Shown: piece by piece, positions 46,388 through 60,762 of the stretch
Position numbering within the stretch: position 1 is the stretch's first letter
How the letters are laid out: the number at the start of each line of letters is the position of its first letter
Notes under the pieces: generated by a model
Databases searched by the model: none
What the model was told of the DNA's origin: nothing
What the model saw: the letters and a program-made list of their open reading frames with translations, nothing else
NCBI GenBank assembly: GCA_021292105.1
Contig: CM037869.1
Location: forward strand, 50,520,234-50,584,233
From: Anadara kagoshimensis
Taxonomy: Eukaryota; Mollusca; Bivalvia; Arcoida; Arcidae
Direction of reading: 5' to 3'
Length of the DNA stretch: 64,000 bases
Program-made: the position numbers and the translations under genes

Positions 46388-47474
46388 ATTAAATTAAAAT
46401 TGTTAAAAATATTTTTTAAAATATTGCTTATTACAATTTGTTTAATTCTATACAAAAGAAAAACATTTACAGTAAAGAAAACATTGTTTAAATAAATATT
46501 TGTTAACTAAACACAATATTGCATTCCACATAAGTAAAAAAAATACATTGTTTAACTTACTATTGAATGATGATGATGATGATGATGATGAAAAAAGAAG
46601 ATGACGATAAATATTCAGCTCTTTATTAGCATGTTATAATTTTGCCTAAAAATAAAAATGATAAATATGGTTTAAATCAACGGCTAATTATTAGATAATG
46701 AACTATTTTTGTCAATCACTGATGGCTTGGAATTCTGATACAAAAGTGTTATGATAGGGGTAAAATGTTATTATAGTCTTTTGTTCGGATAAATAGATGG
46801 CAGGGTCCAACACATTATCGTCTCTTATTCGGATAAACAGGTAGCAGTTACGGCCTTTTTTTTTGATACACAGATATGATGAGTTTAAAGTTATTGGAAG
46901 TGTTTTTTAGAGATAGGTGAATTTATTCAACAGAAATAATTCAACTTTCCTTTGTTTAAAGCATTTTGATTGGTCAAATTTATCTGTTACGTTTGCATAA
47001 ATTGATTGGCCTTTAGTGACGTCATCTTATGGATAATGCACAGAGACATTTGAATTCCTACGCCGTAGCGGTGCTTTTTTAACTTTTTACGGCAATTTTG
47101 TTATTTAATTTGGCTATTTATCGTTGAAAAAAGAGTTAAATTGAATTATAAGAAAGGAAGGATTTTTTTGTTATGGAAGTATGAAAGAATTGGACATTGC
47201 ACACGTAACATAATTCGCCTAGCGAATTGTTCAGTGTTATTCCTATAGTGTTATAATGGGTTTATAATGAAAGGACGTTAACTAGCTTTGAAAAAATGTC
47301 ATCTTCTGTTTAGCTGCTAGCTAAAGTCGTCTTCAAAATTAATAACTATTAAGGCCAAGTGGTACAAATGAACGCTGACGTTACACACGGCGTGTACAAA
47401 TCTGTGCACTTTGATAGTAATATTCTAAGTCCTAACTATAAGTAACTGTTTTGATAAATAACTTGCAGGGAATT
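46388..47474. other. Intergenic, no gene recognised
   Basis: Contains a (GAT)n tract at 46567-46590; otherwise AT-rich with no usable frame. Confidence 0.4.
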
Positions 47475-47853
47475 AATACGGGGACTTTGTACAACGAAGT
47501 AGGCTGTTTGCAAATAAATTGTTGACTCAGGGATATTGGAAGCTTAGGCTTATCAAGGCCCTCAAAACGTTTTATAGCCGTCATCAAGGTATTGTTGATA
47601 AGTTTGATGTCTCTGTGTCAAAGATTGCCCTGGATATATTTGATGTCATAGTTCGATGTTCCTTTCACACAATTTTGATTACACACGTGACGGGTGTAGC
47701 TACCTAAACATGAGGTGCTTACCCTTCCGGATCACCCGGCCTTACTTCCCTAGTGAAAGTTCACGTGTCTAACCTAACTTGGTAGTTCCAAAGTTGTTAC
47801 TTTGCTTCTGGGCTGTGATTCGGACATGGATTAGTATGTTTGTTTTTTATTTT
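47475..47853 (+). repeat. Family A full-length copy
   Basis: GGGGACTTTGTACAACGAAG to GGATTAGTATGTTTG. One of the best-preserved copies and a good reference for the family. Confidence 0.85.
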
Positions 47854-48865
47854 GATATATAATACCTATCAATTAAAAATAATAATGAAAATATACAAGA
47901 AAAGTATCATAAATACTATTCACGGATAAAAATGCAACAGATACCAGTGATTCACTAAAAATTTGCCTTTTTATACCTTCAATTGTTAATGTTTATTTTC
48001 ACAAAATTAAATTCATGATATCGTTTCAATGTTGTTACGATTTTCAAAATTCTTTCAGATTTAAAAATTTTTTAATTTTCATATTTTTCATATACAATGA
48101 CTTTTTAAATTTGTTTGCAATGACGTCATGAAAATTTATACTGAAATACAGATGCATCTGCAGAATTACGCATGGAATTTTTGAGTGACGTATTTTACAG
48201 CTTGAAGGTTTTCAGTCACTTCCTTTGGCCAAGCAAAATGTTTTGAATTTAAATGATTTTTTCCTTCCAGTCAAGACTTTAGGTCTCAAATTTCAATATC
48301 TTATTTATGTTTGAAATGTAGCTTTTGATAATATTTCCCTGTCTCTGATCGGCCCGTGTTCTTGCATTTTCGAAGTAGCATCATTGACTTTTATTTTGGA
48401 TAATAAAGCCTTGTTCTTCAGCTATTACAAGTAAAATGTTTCTGAAGATTATTATAATTATTATTCCATAGTGACTAGAAATATAAAATAATCTTATTTA
48501 TGAAATAATTTGTATAAAAAACATAAAATTAATATGTTTACTATAACATCAAGAAGCGCAAACACAACACCTCTAGTGTACGACACGATGACGTTAAATT
48601 TTCCAAGTTTGCCGACTCTTGAGCAAAATCGTCCAAAATCATGATGTTATTGCTAATATTTTCGCATAAAATTACATCTTTGAAGTTTTATACCGAAAAA
48701 GCAAGCAAGAGGATATATGTATTTTTTACATTTTCAGAAAATTTAAATTCAGAACTACATTATGCTGGTTTTTTCAAAAACTTGTGGGACAAACTATTAT
48801 TTGTCTATACTTTTCCCTATACTGCGATTTTCTATTAACCCTATATTAATATCACGACATATTTT
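47854..48865. other. Intergenic, no gene recognised
   Basis: AT-rich. The open frame 48641-48838 lacks support. Confidence 0.4.
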
Positions 48866-48871
48866 TTATTT
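48866..48871 (-). terminator. Candidate poly(A) signal of gene 3
   Basis: Minus-strand AATAAA about 60 bases after the stop. Confidence 0.5.
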
Positions 48872-48929
48872 ACATTTCAGTGAAACAAAAAATCATCTGA
48901 TTGAAAAATATGCATATATTGAGCAAATG

Positions 48930-49275
48930 TTATTCTAAATCCTCCAAACGCATTATGTCTTTGGCAGTTGATGCTTTCCTCAATTCTTTTGGCTCTTCTG
49001 ATCTCGGAATTAATTCTGTCTGAAAGCTTAATTCTATTGCAGATGCTGTTCCTTCCCTTTGAATAGTTGGAATTACATGCCTAGAATCACTGGGTGTTTT
49101 AGTAAAGAATGTGCTTGTTGATCTTTGATTATCTGTTGTTACAGGTGTAGAACTACTGGCTATCTCGTTGGAAAGGACACTGGTTTGTGTTTGAGTACCC
49201 TCAGTTGTAGGTTTACAATCAGTGTATATCTTGGAAAGGTTACTGGTTGTCCTTGACATTAAAACGTCATAGATT
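48930..49275 (-). CDS. Gene 3 last exon: cytoplasmic tail
   Basis: A phase-2 acceptor is placed at CGATAG (49277-49276) because it keeps the frame. No better AG lies between it and the T-rich tract. It codes for about 114 residues, IYDVLMSRTTSNL through RLEDLE, rich in Ser and Thr, ending at TAA 48930-48932. Confidence 0.7.
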
Positions 49276-52200
49276 CTATCGTCACGTTTTCCCAAATATA
49301 ATAAAAAAATAGAAAATATAAAAGCTTAAATTAGTAATTTCTATTTTAATACTTCCGAAGTTTTTACTTTTTGATTCTGGATTGTGAGTCAGACATGGAT
49401 AAGGATGTTTGTTTTTTATTAGATCACTTGCGTTTTTTTTTTAATTTTTAAGATATTGTAGGGAAGTAATACATAAAACGGCTTATTTATAACATATAAA
49501 TTAATAATGATAAAACAGCATCTACAATAATTGGAATCTCGCCATTTCTCTTGGCTACAATTCTTAACTTTTTGCTTTTTATCATTCTGAAATTAAACAT
49601 GGTAAAAATTGATAACCTTTTGTTAAAAAACACGTCGTTTTCCAAAAAGAATCAAATTAAAAGTACTGCTAATAGCGACGGTAAGAAGTGACTGTGTATC
49701 TGGATTGTTATTCGGACACGAGTAAGCTTGTTTTTTATTTTTAATATTGCTTTTTTATTTTTTTAAAAATACAGTTTATTTACCCGCTCTTGGTCTTATG
49801 ATATTTACATATACAAATACCAACTACTACTGCTGAGACAAGAACAAGGACGCCAACAACACTTAAACCAATAGTTAATGAATCACTGCCTTTTGGTGTT
49901 GTTTTGGTTGAACAGTCTAAAAAACAATAAAACCAAGAATTATCACAATTGTGTTGCTAAGTTTGACGTCTCTAAATCAAAATTTATCCTAGATATGGTT
50001 CAAAGGTAATCTCAATTCTGATTATACAAGTTGGATGTGTAACTAGCTAAACGGGGGTGGGGGTGGGGGCTTACCTTTTCGGATAATATTACCTACCTAA
50101 ATTTCCTGATGATAGTCCATGTCTTTAACTATTTTGTCAGATTTAAAGTTTTTACTTTGTTTGGAATTGTGGTTTGGACATGGCTTGATATGTGTGTTTT
50201 TGATTAACATCACTTGAACAACGAAAATATCAGTTCAGTTTATGCAATACACTAATCAGCCTATAGTCAATCATTGGAATGGTCTGAAAAGTATTTGATA
50301 GACCAGTGTGTAATGTAAACAAAATGCATTTTCATTATCTACGACATGCAATTTCCAGGTCAGTTTCGTCCTTCCAAAATACCAATACTAAACGACTATC
50401 AATAAAATCCATACATTTACCAATCCTTGTCAAAATTACCATCAAAATTGAAAGTTAACATTTTAAAAACTGAAGGTTAAAATTAAACAAGTGACCAAGT
50501 GCTAGAAGAGAATCTAGTCCAGGTACAGTGGAATGATAAGCATTTCCTAGTTAGCTAGCTTTAACCGTCACGAAATACCACAATTAATATATCACTAATC
50601 ATCAATGCAAAAAAAAAAAAAAAAAACAAAAACAAAAACTTACACGATGAAGAAAAAAATATATATGTGTTACTTGTTCATCTAAACTTCCCAATGACAA
50701 GAAGCAATTAAGGCGGCATGCAAAAACAATAATTTGCAGGTCTGGCAAATCCTAATGTCAAAAGTTAGAATGAAAAAATATTAACCTACCGCCCTGATTA
50801 GACTTTGACCACTTGAATTTCTCCTCCGTTCTGTTGCATATATTACATGAATCATTAATATCCGTAGATTTATGAACATGGCAAATGTTGTTAATGTAGC
50901 AATAATTGTCCTGAAATAAATTAATCATATAAGTAATGAAACAAAACTCAAACTAGGAATGTTTGAAGTATGATAAAACTTAAAGAAATTAATACGCTAT
51001 GGTAGAGCTTGTTTCCACTACGGAGACTTTGTACAACGAAGGAGGCTGTTTGCAAATAAATTGCTGACTCAGGAATATTGCAAGCCTAGGCTTATCAATG
51101 CCCTTAAAAAGTTTTATGGCCGTCATCACAGTATTGTTGATAAGTTTGATGTCTCTGTGTCCAGGATTGCCCTTGATATATTTGACGTCTCATAGTTACA
51201 TGTTCCTTTCACACAATTTTGATTACACACGTGGCGGGTGTAGCTAGCTAAACAGGAGGTGCTTACCCTTCCGGACCACCCGGCCTTACTTCCCTGTTGG
51301 CTGTTCATGTGTCTAACCTAACTTGTCAGTTCCAAAGGTTTTACTTTGCCTCTGGATTGTGATTCGGACATGGATACGTATGTTTGTTTTTGATTGTTTT
51401 TTATTGATTACAAGAAGTTTACAAACACTTATCGTGATACAAAATCTGACCAAGATTCATAAAAAAATGTAGACGTTTATACATGCTGGTCCTTGTCCAA
51501 ATAGCAATTAGTAAAGCCAATCTTAAACTTTTAATGGTGAAATAAGATTAAAGATATGAACATCCCCCAGGGGAGCGAGGCTGGATGTTCTTAAAATGAC
51601 ACTACTTTATATTTAGCTAGCTGTACCCACCACCTCTTGTGTAATTTAATTTAAAAAACCCATAAAACTCTGAGAGATTAAATAATCGTCATTATCATCA
51701 TATTTTAATAGTTACCTTTAATTTGTAGGTTATACCAGCTGCACTGTGACTAACCTCTTGACAGGTTGCGCGAAACACATGAAGCTCCATCATACTTCCA
51801 AAGTTAACGCCATCATTTGATATTTCATATGTGTATTGAGTAACAAAAACGTCACTTGGTAGGATTACTGTATCCAAGTTACAATCTACCTGAAATCTCC
51901 CTCTCCATGTGCACGAAAGGATATACAGGTTGCTCAGGCGTTTTGTATACTCTGTCGATATCTGAAATAAATATGGTTTAAAATATCACAATATCATTGT
52001 TTTTACTGTATCGAATTAATTAAAAACAAACATACTTATCCATTTCCGAATCACAATCCAGAAGCAAAGTAAAAACTTTGGAACTGACAAGTTAGGTTAG
52101 ACACGTGAACTTCCACAAGGGAAGTGAGGCCGGGTGCTCCGGAAGGGTAAGCACCTCCTGTTTAGCTAGCTACACCCGTCACGTGTGTAATCAAAATTGT

Positions 52201-55200
52201 GTGAAAGGAACATGGAACTATGAGACGTCAAATATATCCAAGGCAATCCTGGACACAGAGACATCAAACTTATCAACAATACTGTGATGACGGCCATAAA
52301 ACTTTTTGAGGGCCTTGATAATCCTAGGCTTGCAATATCCCTGAGTCAACAATTTTTTGGCAAGTACCCTAGGTTTTATTTTTTACTTCGCTTTTTGGAT
52401 ATTGTCTTTGACATGGATTGGTATGTTTGTTTTTATTTATTATCCTACATCCACAAATAATATTATTACCACAGGTTGTAAGTGGTATTCGGTCAACATT
52501 AGCTATGTTAACGTACGGATTGTTCATGCAGCCTCTACGCCATGTCTGTTGTTTGCTACAAAGTGATGTGTGGTTACAATTTGCAAGGATATGGCGCATT
52601 AAGTCATTTTCGATCGAGGATATTAAGATTTATTGACGATCCCATGGTAACTAGCTATATTTCGATTGACCAATTATCAAATAGATTCCATTCCCTCGTT
52701 TAAAAAGCTGCTGACATGTTGAAGATAAAAAAATTCCAACTGACTAAAAAATATGTGACATGTTGTTATTGATTTATCATATCACAAACCTGATACTTTC
52801 TTATTAGCAGTACTGGAGGGGGATCATATACAAATCCTTGACCATAAAGCTCTATCACTTGACAATTGTCTGTAGACCGATCACAGGAATATTTGTGCGT
52901 TGTACCATTCACTAATTGATGTGACGTGCTAAAGATCTCTGGTGGGTCAGCTTTAGTGACTGAGCAATCCGTCTCCTCATATCCATCATTACAAATACAT
53001 GTACCTAGGTATACCAAAGTACATGTATTTATATTACTTAAACAACAAAGGTGACTTGCCTAATTTGGCATGATTTTTTAAAACCATACCACACGACATT
53101 TATTCCATATAATTAACACCAACGCTAATATAAAACATATATTAAAAATAAATTTGTTTTGTAATATGAAACTATGTTTGTGACAAAATGTAACAAAGTT
53201 CTCAATGCCGATATCACACGCGACGACTGTACCTAGATTTATAACAGGATGGATCTAGTATATCGGAGCAACCGACCTTCCTTTTTTAGTGTAGGTTTAC
53301 GTGTTAACTGAAACTATCAGATTTTGATTTTAACTTGAACTAGTACGTTGTTTATGATTTTTTAATTACGCAATTTTTAGCATTTTTTCATACCCCGAAA
53401 ATGGATTCGTAAATTAACACAGATTTTGTTATTTTACCATTTACACATGATCCTTGACCCGAACAGTTTCTTAATCACGTAATTTTTAGCATTTTTTCAT
53501 ACCCCGAAAATGGATTCGTAAATTAACACAGATTTTGTTATTTTACCATTTACACATGATCCTTGACCTGAACAGTTTCTTTGGCAGGCTATACTCTGAA
53601 TGGCAACAGTAACATTTTCCATGTCCCTTTGTAGTGTATTGTTGTAGTCGATTACGTGTACACATTGTAATCTTACACTCTCGATGTGCTCATTAATCCA
53701 TAAATCGTTTCCAGTTATCTACAAACACAGATACATCATTGCAAATTTCAATTGTTAAAAGTTATTTTGAATTAAGATATTTAAAAAAAAATTAGTTCCA
53801 TGTAGGCAAATTAGGATTTTCGAAGTAAAGGTAATGTCTTTATTGCAAATATGAGCCTTGTTCCATGTAGATGATCACCGTCTTTTGGTTTTGTGATTCA
53901 AACATGGGTCAATTTGTTTTTGTTTCGATTTTTTTGAATTGATGATACCATTCTGAAACTTTCAGCTTCATTACCTTGTTGTGAGATTACCTGTTTAACT
54001 ACATGATCTCAATCTGCCGGTTTAAGCTTTGTTTTTTTTCAAATTTTGATTTGAACAAGGATCAATATGTTAGTGTGATGTGTAAGGTCTATATCCTGAA
54101 GTATTACTTTTTTCAGGTGTACCTATTTTAAACGTGGTAAGAAATTAATTACATGTTCTCCTAAACAACATTACTCACCATCAGATCCGTCACACACAAG
54201 TTTAAGGATGAGTTATCAATCAAACCAGCTGCAAAACATAGTTGGACTAACAGTGAATTCTGAAATCCTTGAGAACAACGATCATACGCCTCTGCTTGAG
54301 TATAGGTTACCGCAGCCGATTTCTTTTTCCTTTTAAGCTAAAAGAAAAACAATTTCATCAATGAATTATGACATAAATTTTAATTGTTAGAAAAAGAAAA
54401 TGTAACACTGACTTTTTTAGTCTAAAAATATTAATCAAAGCAGATATAGACATCCAATAATAATATTAATTTTTAAAGACAAATATATGTTCAAAATATA
54501 TTCAATAGTAGCAAAATTTGAAATTCCTTGTCCGGATTCTTGTCAGACAGTCACTGAATATCAAAGTATTAATAGTAGTGCATGATTAAATGGGGATTCA
54601 GGTCTAAATCAACAACATTTCACTTATACAGAGATGCCACCAGCTATAGTTGAAATTTTGACCTTCCAAATACAGTCAAGCTTATATGTTAAGGGAGGGA
54701 TCTTAAACTCGTCACGCCTGCTGTTACACATGACATTCGTTTTTAAAGATCTCCTCCAACGTAACTCATGACTTACATTTCTTAAGTGTGAGGCACTTAC
54801 CAAAATAACAATCACTTTCTATTTTTCAAATATTGGCCGGAGATTAAACCAATAACGTCACATATAGTGCAGGCATGCTTCCAATTTCGATACAGTAGTT
54901 GAATAAGAAAAATAAAAATAACACTTGTCAATCCATCTTAAATTGCGGAGGCGGGTAGTTAAGATAATTTTTCGAGTGGGTATTTAGCTCTAGAAATATA
55001 CGTAATTTTGATAGTGAAGACGGTATTGCCAAAATGTACATGAATGCTGAATTAGTATAAAAAACAGTTGTAATCCGAACAACTGTGTTTTTGTACCGTA
55101 TGTCACGTTATAACATTTTTTTCGAAATACATGTACATTGTATCTTGTTTGAAAACAAATGAAATCCTAAGTGGTAGTTTGTATCTATTGTTTAGTGTCT

Positions 55201-58200
55201 TACCACGTTTGTATCTATGACGTATTCAGGCATTTTTTCGACAAAAGCTTTTGATCTATGATGGTCACAGAAAAATTCTCTCTCCATTGTATCATTGCAT
55301 TCTGCATAATCACGGTAGTCACATTTTGCTTCTGGGTGGATACTTGTTGGGTTATACTCAGTACCATGCTCCTCAGTGTTGTATTCGCAGTAGCAAAACT
55401 GGATTGAATTAGGCATCGAAGAAAGAGAATTATATTTGGAAACGATGTCTACAGAAGGAAATAAATTTTCACTGTCCAACAACCTAAAATATAGCATAAC
55501 ATGACATTCCAAATAAGTAGCGCTTGGACCAAAAATATGAAAGTCGAAATATTTTTAAGATATTGAATTGCGAAACACAGAAAGGTAAAATGTATTTTCA
55601 AATCATTAATTGATTGATATATATTACATAACTTAATTTTGTAATACTTAAAAGCAGATAACTATGATGAGCAATAGATCAACGATTTACTGACAATCAC
55701 AAGAAGAAAAGTCACCTTTAAGGATCCTTAAAGCCCCCTTAAAGACCATTAAATTGGGCTTTAAGGATCTTTAAGGGGTCTTTAAGGACCTTAAATGTGT
55801 CTTTAAGGTCTCTTTAAGGACATCCTTAAAGATCCTTAATGGAACTGAAATTTTAAGGATCTTCAAGGCGGCTTTAAGGATCTTTAAGGATTCGTTTAAT
55901 AAACACAGAAAACAAATTTCTTTACATTTTTTAAATTTTAAATTAATATAAATGTGATGTTAAATATAATTATTTAACTTATTATACTCTTACACTGTTT
56001 TTATTTTATTTTATTGTTTTATTTAAAAAAAAAATATTTTATTTTATTATTTTTTTATTTATTTATAAAATTTGTAAATTTATAAAAATAAACTTATTTA
56101 TTTAATCATTTTTCTTTATCAATTTATACTAATTTTGGTTGTTTTGCAAGTAGTCCTGAAATCACAAATAAAGAAGAACACATTATTTAACATCATTTAT
56201 TACAAATTTACTTATCTAATTTCTCTCGCAGCGAGACTTGAACTCACTACCCTTAGTTCCCCAGATTACATCCTTTCCTGACTCTACATCCTTATCCATT
56301 AGGCCATGGACGAAATGAATATGCGTATATATTTTTAAACTATATTAGTACCCGGTAGCCTAAGGATCATGTGACTAGCTCTAAATCTTTTAGATTTAGT
56401 AATAAAATATATAAATAAAATGTTTTACTCCATTTAAAAAATATTTTATTATTATTATTAAGGCGCCCAAACAAAGTTTGGCGACTTATTGTTTTTGCAC
56501 CGTTTCTTATTATTATTATTATTATAATTGTTAATATTCTTCCTCTTCTTCTTCTTCTTCCGGCCATGAATTTGTCCAACCAATTTCTCAAGACCGTTGG
56601 TCCAATCTTAACCAAACTTCACATGAAGGTTGATCCCCATCTCCTTCCCCGGAGGCCGAGGTAAAATGCCCATGGGGTCATAAGGGGAGGGGAAGGAGGG
56701 CGGGGTCTTAAAAACAACAATGATCAATTTTGCCATCTATACATTATTTTGTATTAAAACCATATATATTCATGATCAGTATCTCAAGATGCACACGTCT
56801 ATATCAGTAGATTTTCCCTGCGGTATCAGGGAGGGGTGGGGATGGGTGGGGCAGTGTGCTAACTTTTAAACGGTTGAGATCCCCACCCATAAACTATATA
56901 TTTTCTGGTTCTACATAAAAAGTTGAATAGTGTGATGCTAAAGAAAATCCCATGGGGTCATTCCTGATGGAGGGTGGGGACGGGCGGGGCTTGGTTCTAA
57001 CTTTTAAATGGTTGATATCCCATCCTGAAACTATATATTTTCCGGTTCTGTTTTAAAAGTTGAATAGAGTGATACTGAAGAAATGCCCATGGCGTTTTCC
57101 AGAAGAGGGCAGGGACAAGCGGGGCTGGGTACTAACTTTTGATCATTGAGATCCCCACCCTTAACATATATATTTTCTTATTCTTTATGAAAAGTCGAAT
57201 AGATTGATACTAAAGTAAACCCATATGGACATTCCAATAGGAGGTTGGGGACAGGTAGGTCTAGGTACTAACTTTGAGATCCCCACCCTCAAACTACATT
57301 TTTCTTCATGGGCTGGTTGCTATCGTTTTGTTTAAGAATTAAAACAATAAGCATGAATTTTCATTGTCAAGGATACTTAAGTAATCACTGATCCATGTCT
57401 AAAAGCTTTTAAGCTAAATATTTTTATAAGCAACACTAATGGTCATTTGTCCATTGGGCATGATTTATTATTCAATTCGATAGAGTAGATGCATTTAGTT
57501 ATCAGTATGACATTATATGGGTAAATGCTTGGATTAATTTAAAATCAACACATCATTAGCTCATCAAAACAATGGTTTGTGATATTGGGTATAGGTGATG
57601 TCAATCAACTTTGTCTATTGTTTGAATTTCAACCAATTGGATTGATGTACTACTTCTCTATATAAAATTAAATCTTAAAATAAAAAAGTATTACAAGTTT
57701 TAAATTTCTCAACAGTTTTTCTATTGTGTGTAGAACTTATTTAAAGGTTTAAAATTTCAGCCGTTGCCATGGAAATGGAAAAAAGCAACAAAAGTACAAG
57801 TTCTAATATGTGTTTTAAATACAGGGTTTGATTTTTATTCGTTTTGGGCGCCTTAATTGTAATGATGCATCCATCATTACATTAGTACTCGTTATTATTA
57901 TTATTATTATTATTATAGTTTGCTCTTTTATTCTTGAGAGGAATAATTTTTAGGTTAATTTAACTGACTTAAGATTTCTGATCAAAGGAAGACGGGCATA
58001 TCAAACCTTTACCTGTAATACACTTATTTATCTGACTGGCAAACATCATTTTTATAAAGATCAATTATCAATCAGATATCCATTCCTATTTGTATAATCT
58101 TAATCATACTACTGCTTTTTTATTAAAATATTTCAATAATTCTTGAAATTAAAACAATAATTTTAAGTAAATTTTATTTAAAATTGTCTTTTATGATTTA

Positions 58201-58916
58201 GTTACATTTTTGTTGTAATACCAATACTTATTTCCTTGTTTGATAAACAACTATAATATTGTACCAGCGACATTTAATAATCTGTACAAAATGGAAAGAC
58301 GAGTTTTAATAATTTGTTATAATTGAAACAGTAGAACTAGCGACATTTCCTACTGTTATAAATCTGGTAAAACTGTTTAAAAAAATATTACCATTGTCAT
58401 ACTCAAAAGCGGATCCGAGTGAATAGTCACTACCCTTTTCAAGTTTTGGATCAGACCCGGCCAGAGACCAAACCCGCGACCTTCCACTTGTAGAGCGGAC
58501 AGTCGACTCTCTACAGAGCTGACTGCTACCGAAGTGGAAGGTCTCCTTCCTCCCCTTTTTTCCACACTTGTTTCAAATAATCTATATGACATCCATCTGA
58601 ACATTCAAGTTAATTTTATTATATTAATTAAATTATTACATTATTATACTAAATAATCAGTATAATGGTGCAACACAGAAGAATCCTTTTTACCAGAAAA
58701 TAGCACTTATCATTTTAGATTTGTTCCATAAAGCCAATAACGGACGGATAGAAAAAAAGTCAAATGAGATGGAATTTATCTATTAAAACCAATTAAAAAT
58801 TAAAAACATGTACAAAAAATGTACAAAAATTCGGACTTTTATATGAAAATAGGACTTTGCGCTATAAAAATATACAAAAAGATCATCTTATGTGCTAAAA
58901 ATGTACCATTCTAATT

Positions 58917-58966
<50 letters not shown>

Positions 58967-60260
58967 GCCCTGATCCTTGGTCCCAATATTCATTTATGAT
59001 TAATGGAATCACTCTTTATGGAATCTGCCCTTGAATACGAATTATTTTTGAAGTACTGATAACAGCCCAGTTTAAAATTCATGCTTTCTGACAAGACAGA
59101 AGTGTCCTAATTAGTATTACTAATTAACGTCATTTACTAATACTAACTGGGTTCTTTCATGCCTAAGTGATCAGGTAAATAACATTATCACCTAAGACTG
59201 GTCAGCACTACCTGAATTCTTTCATACCTCAGCGAACTGCTACATTACATCATCCTCTGATTGCAATTACCTACCTGTACACGAATTAATTAATTAGTAC
59301 CACTAATTAACTGGTCCATCAACTGGTTGCTTGACAATTTGCGGTAAGCGAGAGGGAAAAAAGTCGGAAAGCAGGGGCAAATGTTGGGGTGCCCCCCTCC
59401 CCGCCCACCTACCTCCATCCCGCTGGATCTGACACTGCATGATTTACCATTTTTTGAATTATTTTTAAACAGAACGTAAAAAGTACACGACACTGCAAAT
59501 CCAAATTTTCTCTCCTCTCTCTCTCTTTCTCTCCTAGATATGACAATATTCCAACGTCAGCTGCAGACTGCTAATATCTTTTTGTGTTTGAACAACACCA
59601 TTTGATTTATTTCTGGAGAAAACTTTTTTACTTTTTTCTCAACCTAATCAGGATAACGGGATAGCAGAGTATAGAGTTTCATTCCTGTGTCAAGATTATT
59701 TCACTTATATTATTATTTGATTCAATAAATAAGAATTCTAGAATGGCCAAGAATGTAAAACCTGAGCGAACTGACAAATTTTCTGAGATTATGACCTGTC
59801 CCAGTTTAATATTTTGTCAGTTTGTAACAAAATTGTATAGTCTTGTGTAGAGACTTTAAGTTCAAGGATAGTGAAAGAAATCGAAGTGCATTGATATTAG
59901 AACCAATATTCGACAAGCGAGTTTTCACACACTAGATTTTCCCTAAAGATGTGAACCAAGACAGTAAGATCAAGATTTTGCTAGTTATATTGAGGCTGTC
60001 AGTTCTAGGATTATTAATGAAACGGAAACACACAGAAAACCCCATTTTCGGCAAGAAAACAAATTAAAACGATAATTAACTTAAAATAAATGTCGATGAT
60101 AATAATGTTTTTTTCTTTTAATTGCTTCATTATAAATCACAACTTTATTAGCCCGAAATTCGTTAACTTGGATTGCGGACCTATTCTATGATTAGAAAAT
60201 CATGCTTATAGTTTTCGCTTGTAGTAAAAAGTTCCGATAGACAACTCTCAGCTCCGAGTT

Positions 60261-60292
<32 letters not shown>

Positions 60293-60414
60293 TCTCTCTC
60301 TCCATAAATAACTTGATCAGAGAATCCAAGTTATTTTATTGAATCAATCGAGAAATTATTACATGAAGAAGATAGTGCAAATGAATCTACCAGTTTTGTC
60401 TATAAAATTGTGGT

Positions 60415-60449
<35 letters not shown>

Positions 60450-60718
60450 TTTTTTTATTTATTTATATGAGTGTTTATTTATTTATTTGATTATTTATTT
60501 ATTTATATGATTATTTATATATTTATTTGATTATTTATTTATTATTTTATATGATAATTTATTATTTATTTATTTATTTATATGAATGCACATTTCAAGG
60601 TCATGAAATAAGAAATATCAAATAATGGTAGTTTAAAAACTGATGATGTACAAGTCTTCACTCTGCCCTCTCTCTCTATCTCTATATTTCATATACTTAT
60701 TAAAGTTTTTAAAAATTT

Positions 60719-60762
<44 letters not shown>

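Noticed and set aside
51126-52287. Two near-identical 60-residue open frames on opposite strands
   Set aside because: They are inverted copies of dispersed repeat family A; other copies of the family lack the frame.
56367-56615. Basic minus-strand open frame with an RRRRR run
   Set aside because: The Arg run comes from a CTT/CTTCC microsatellite at the start of the GGCGCC element.
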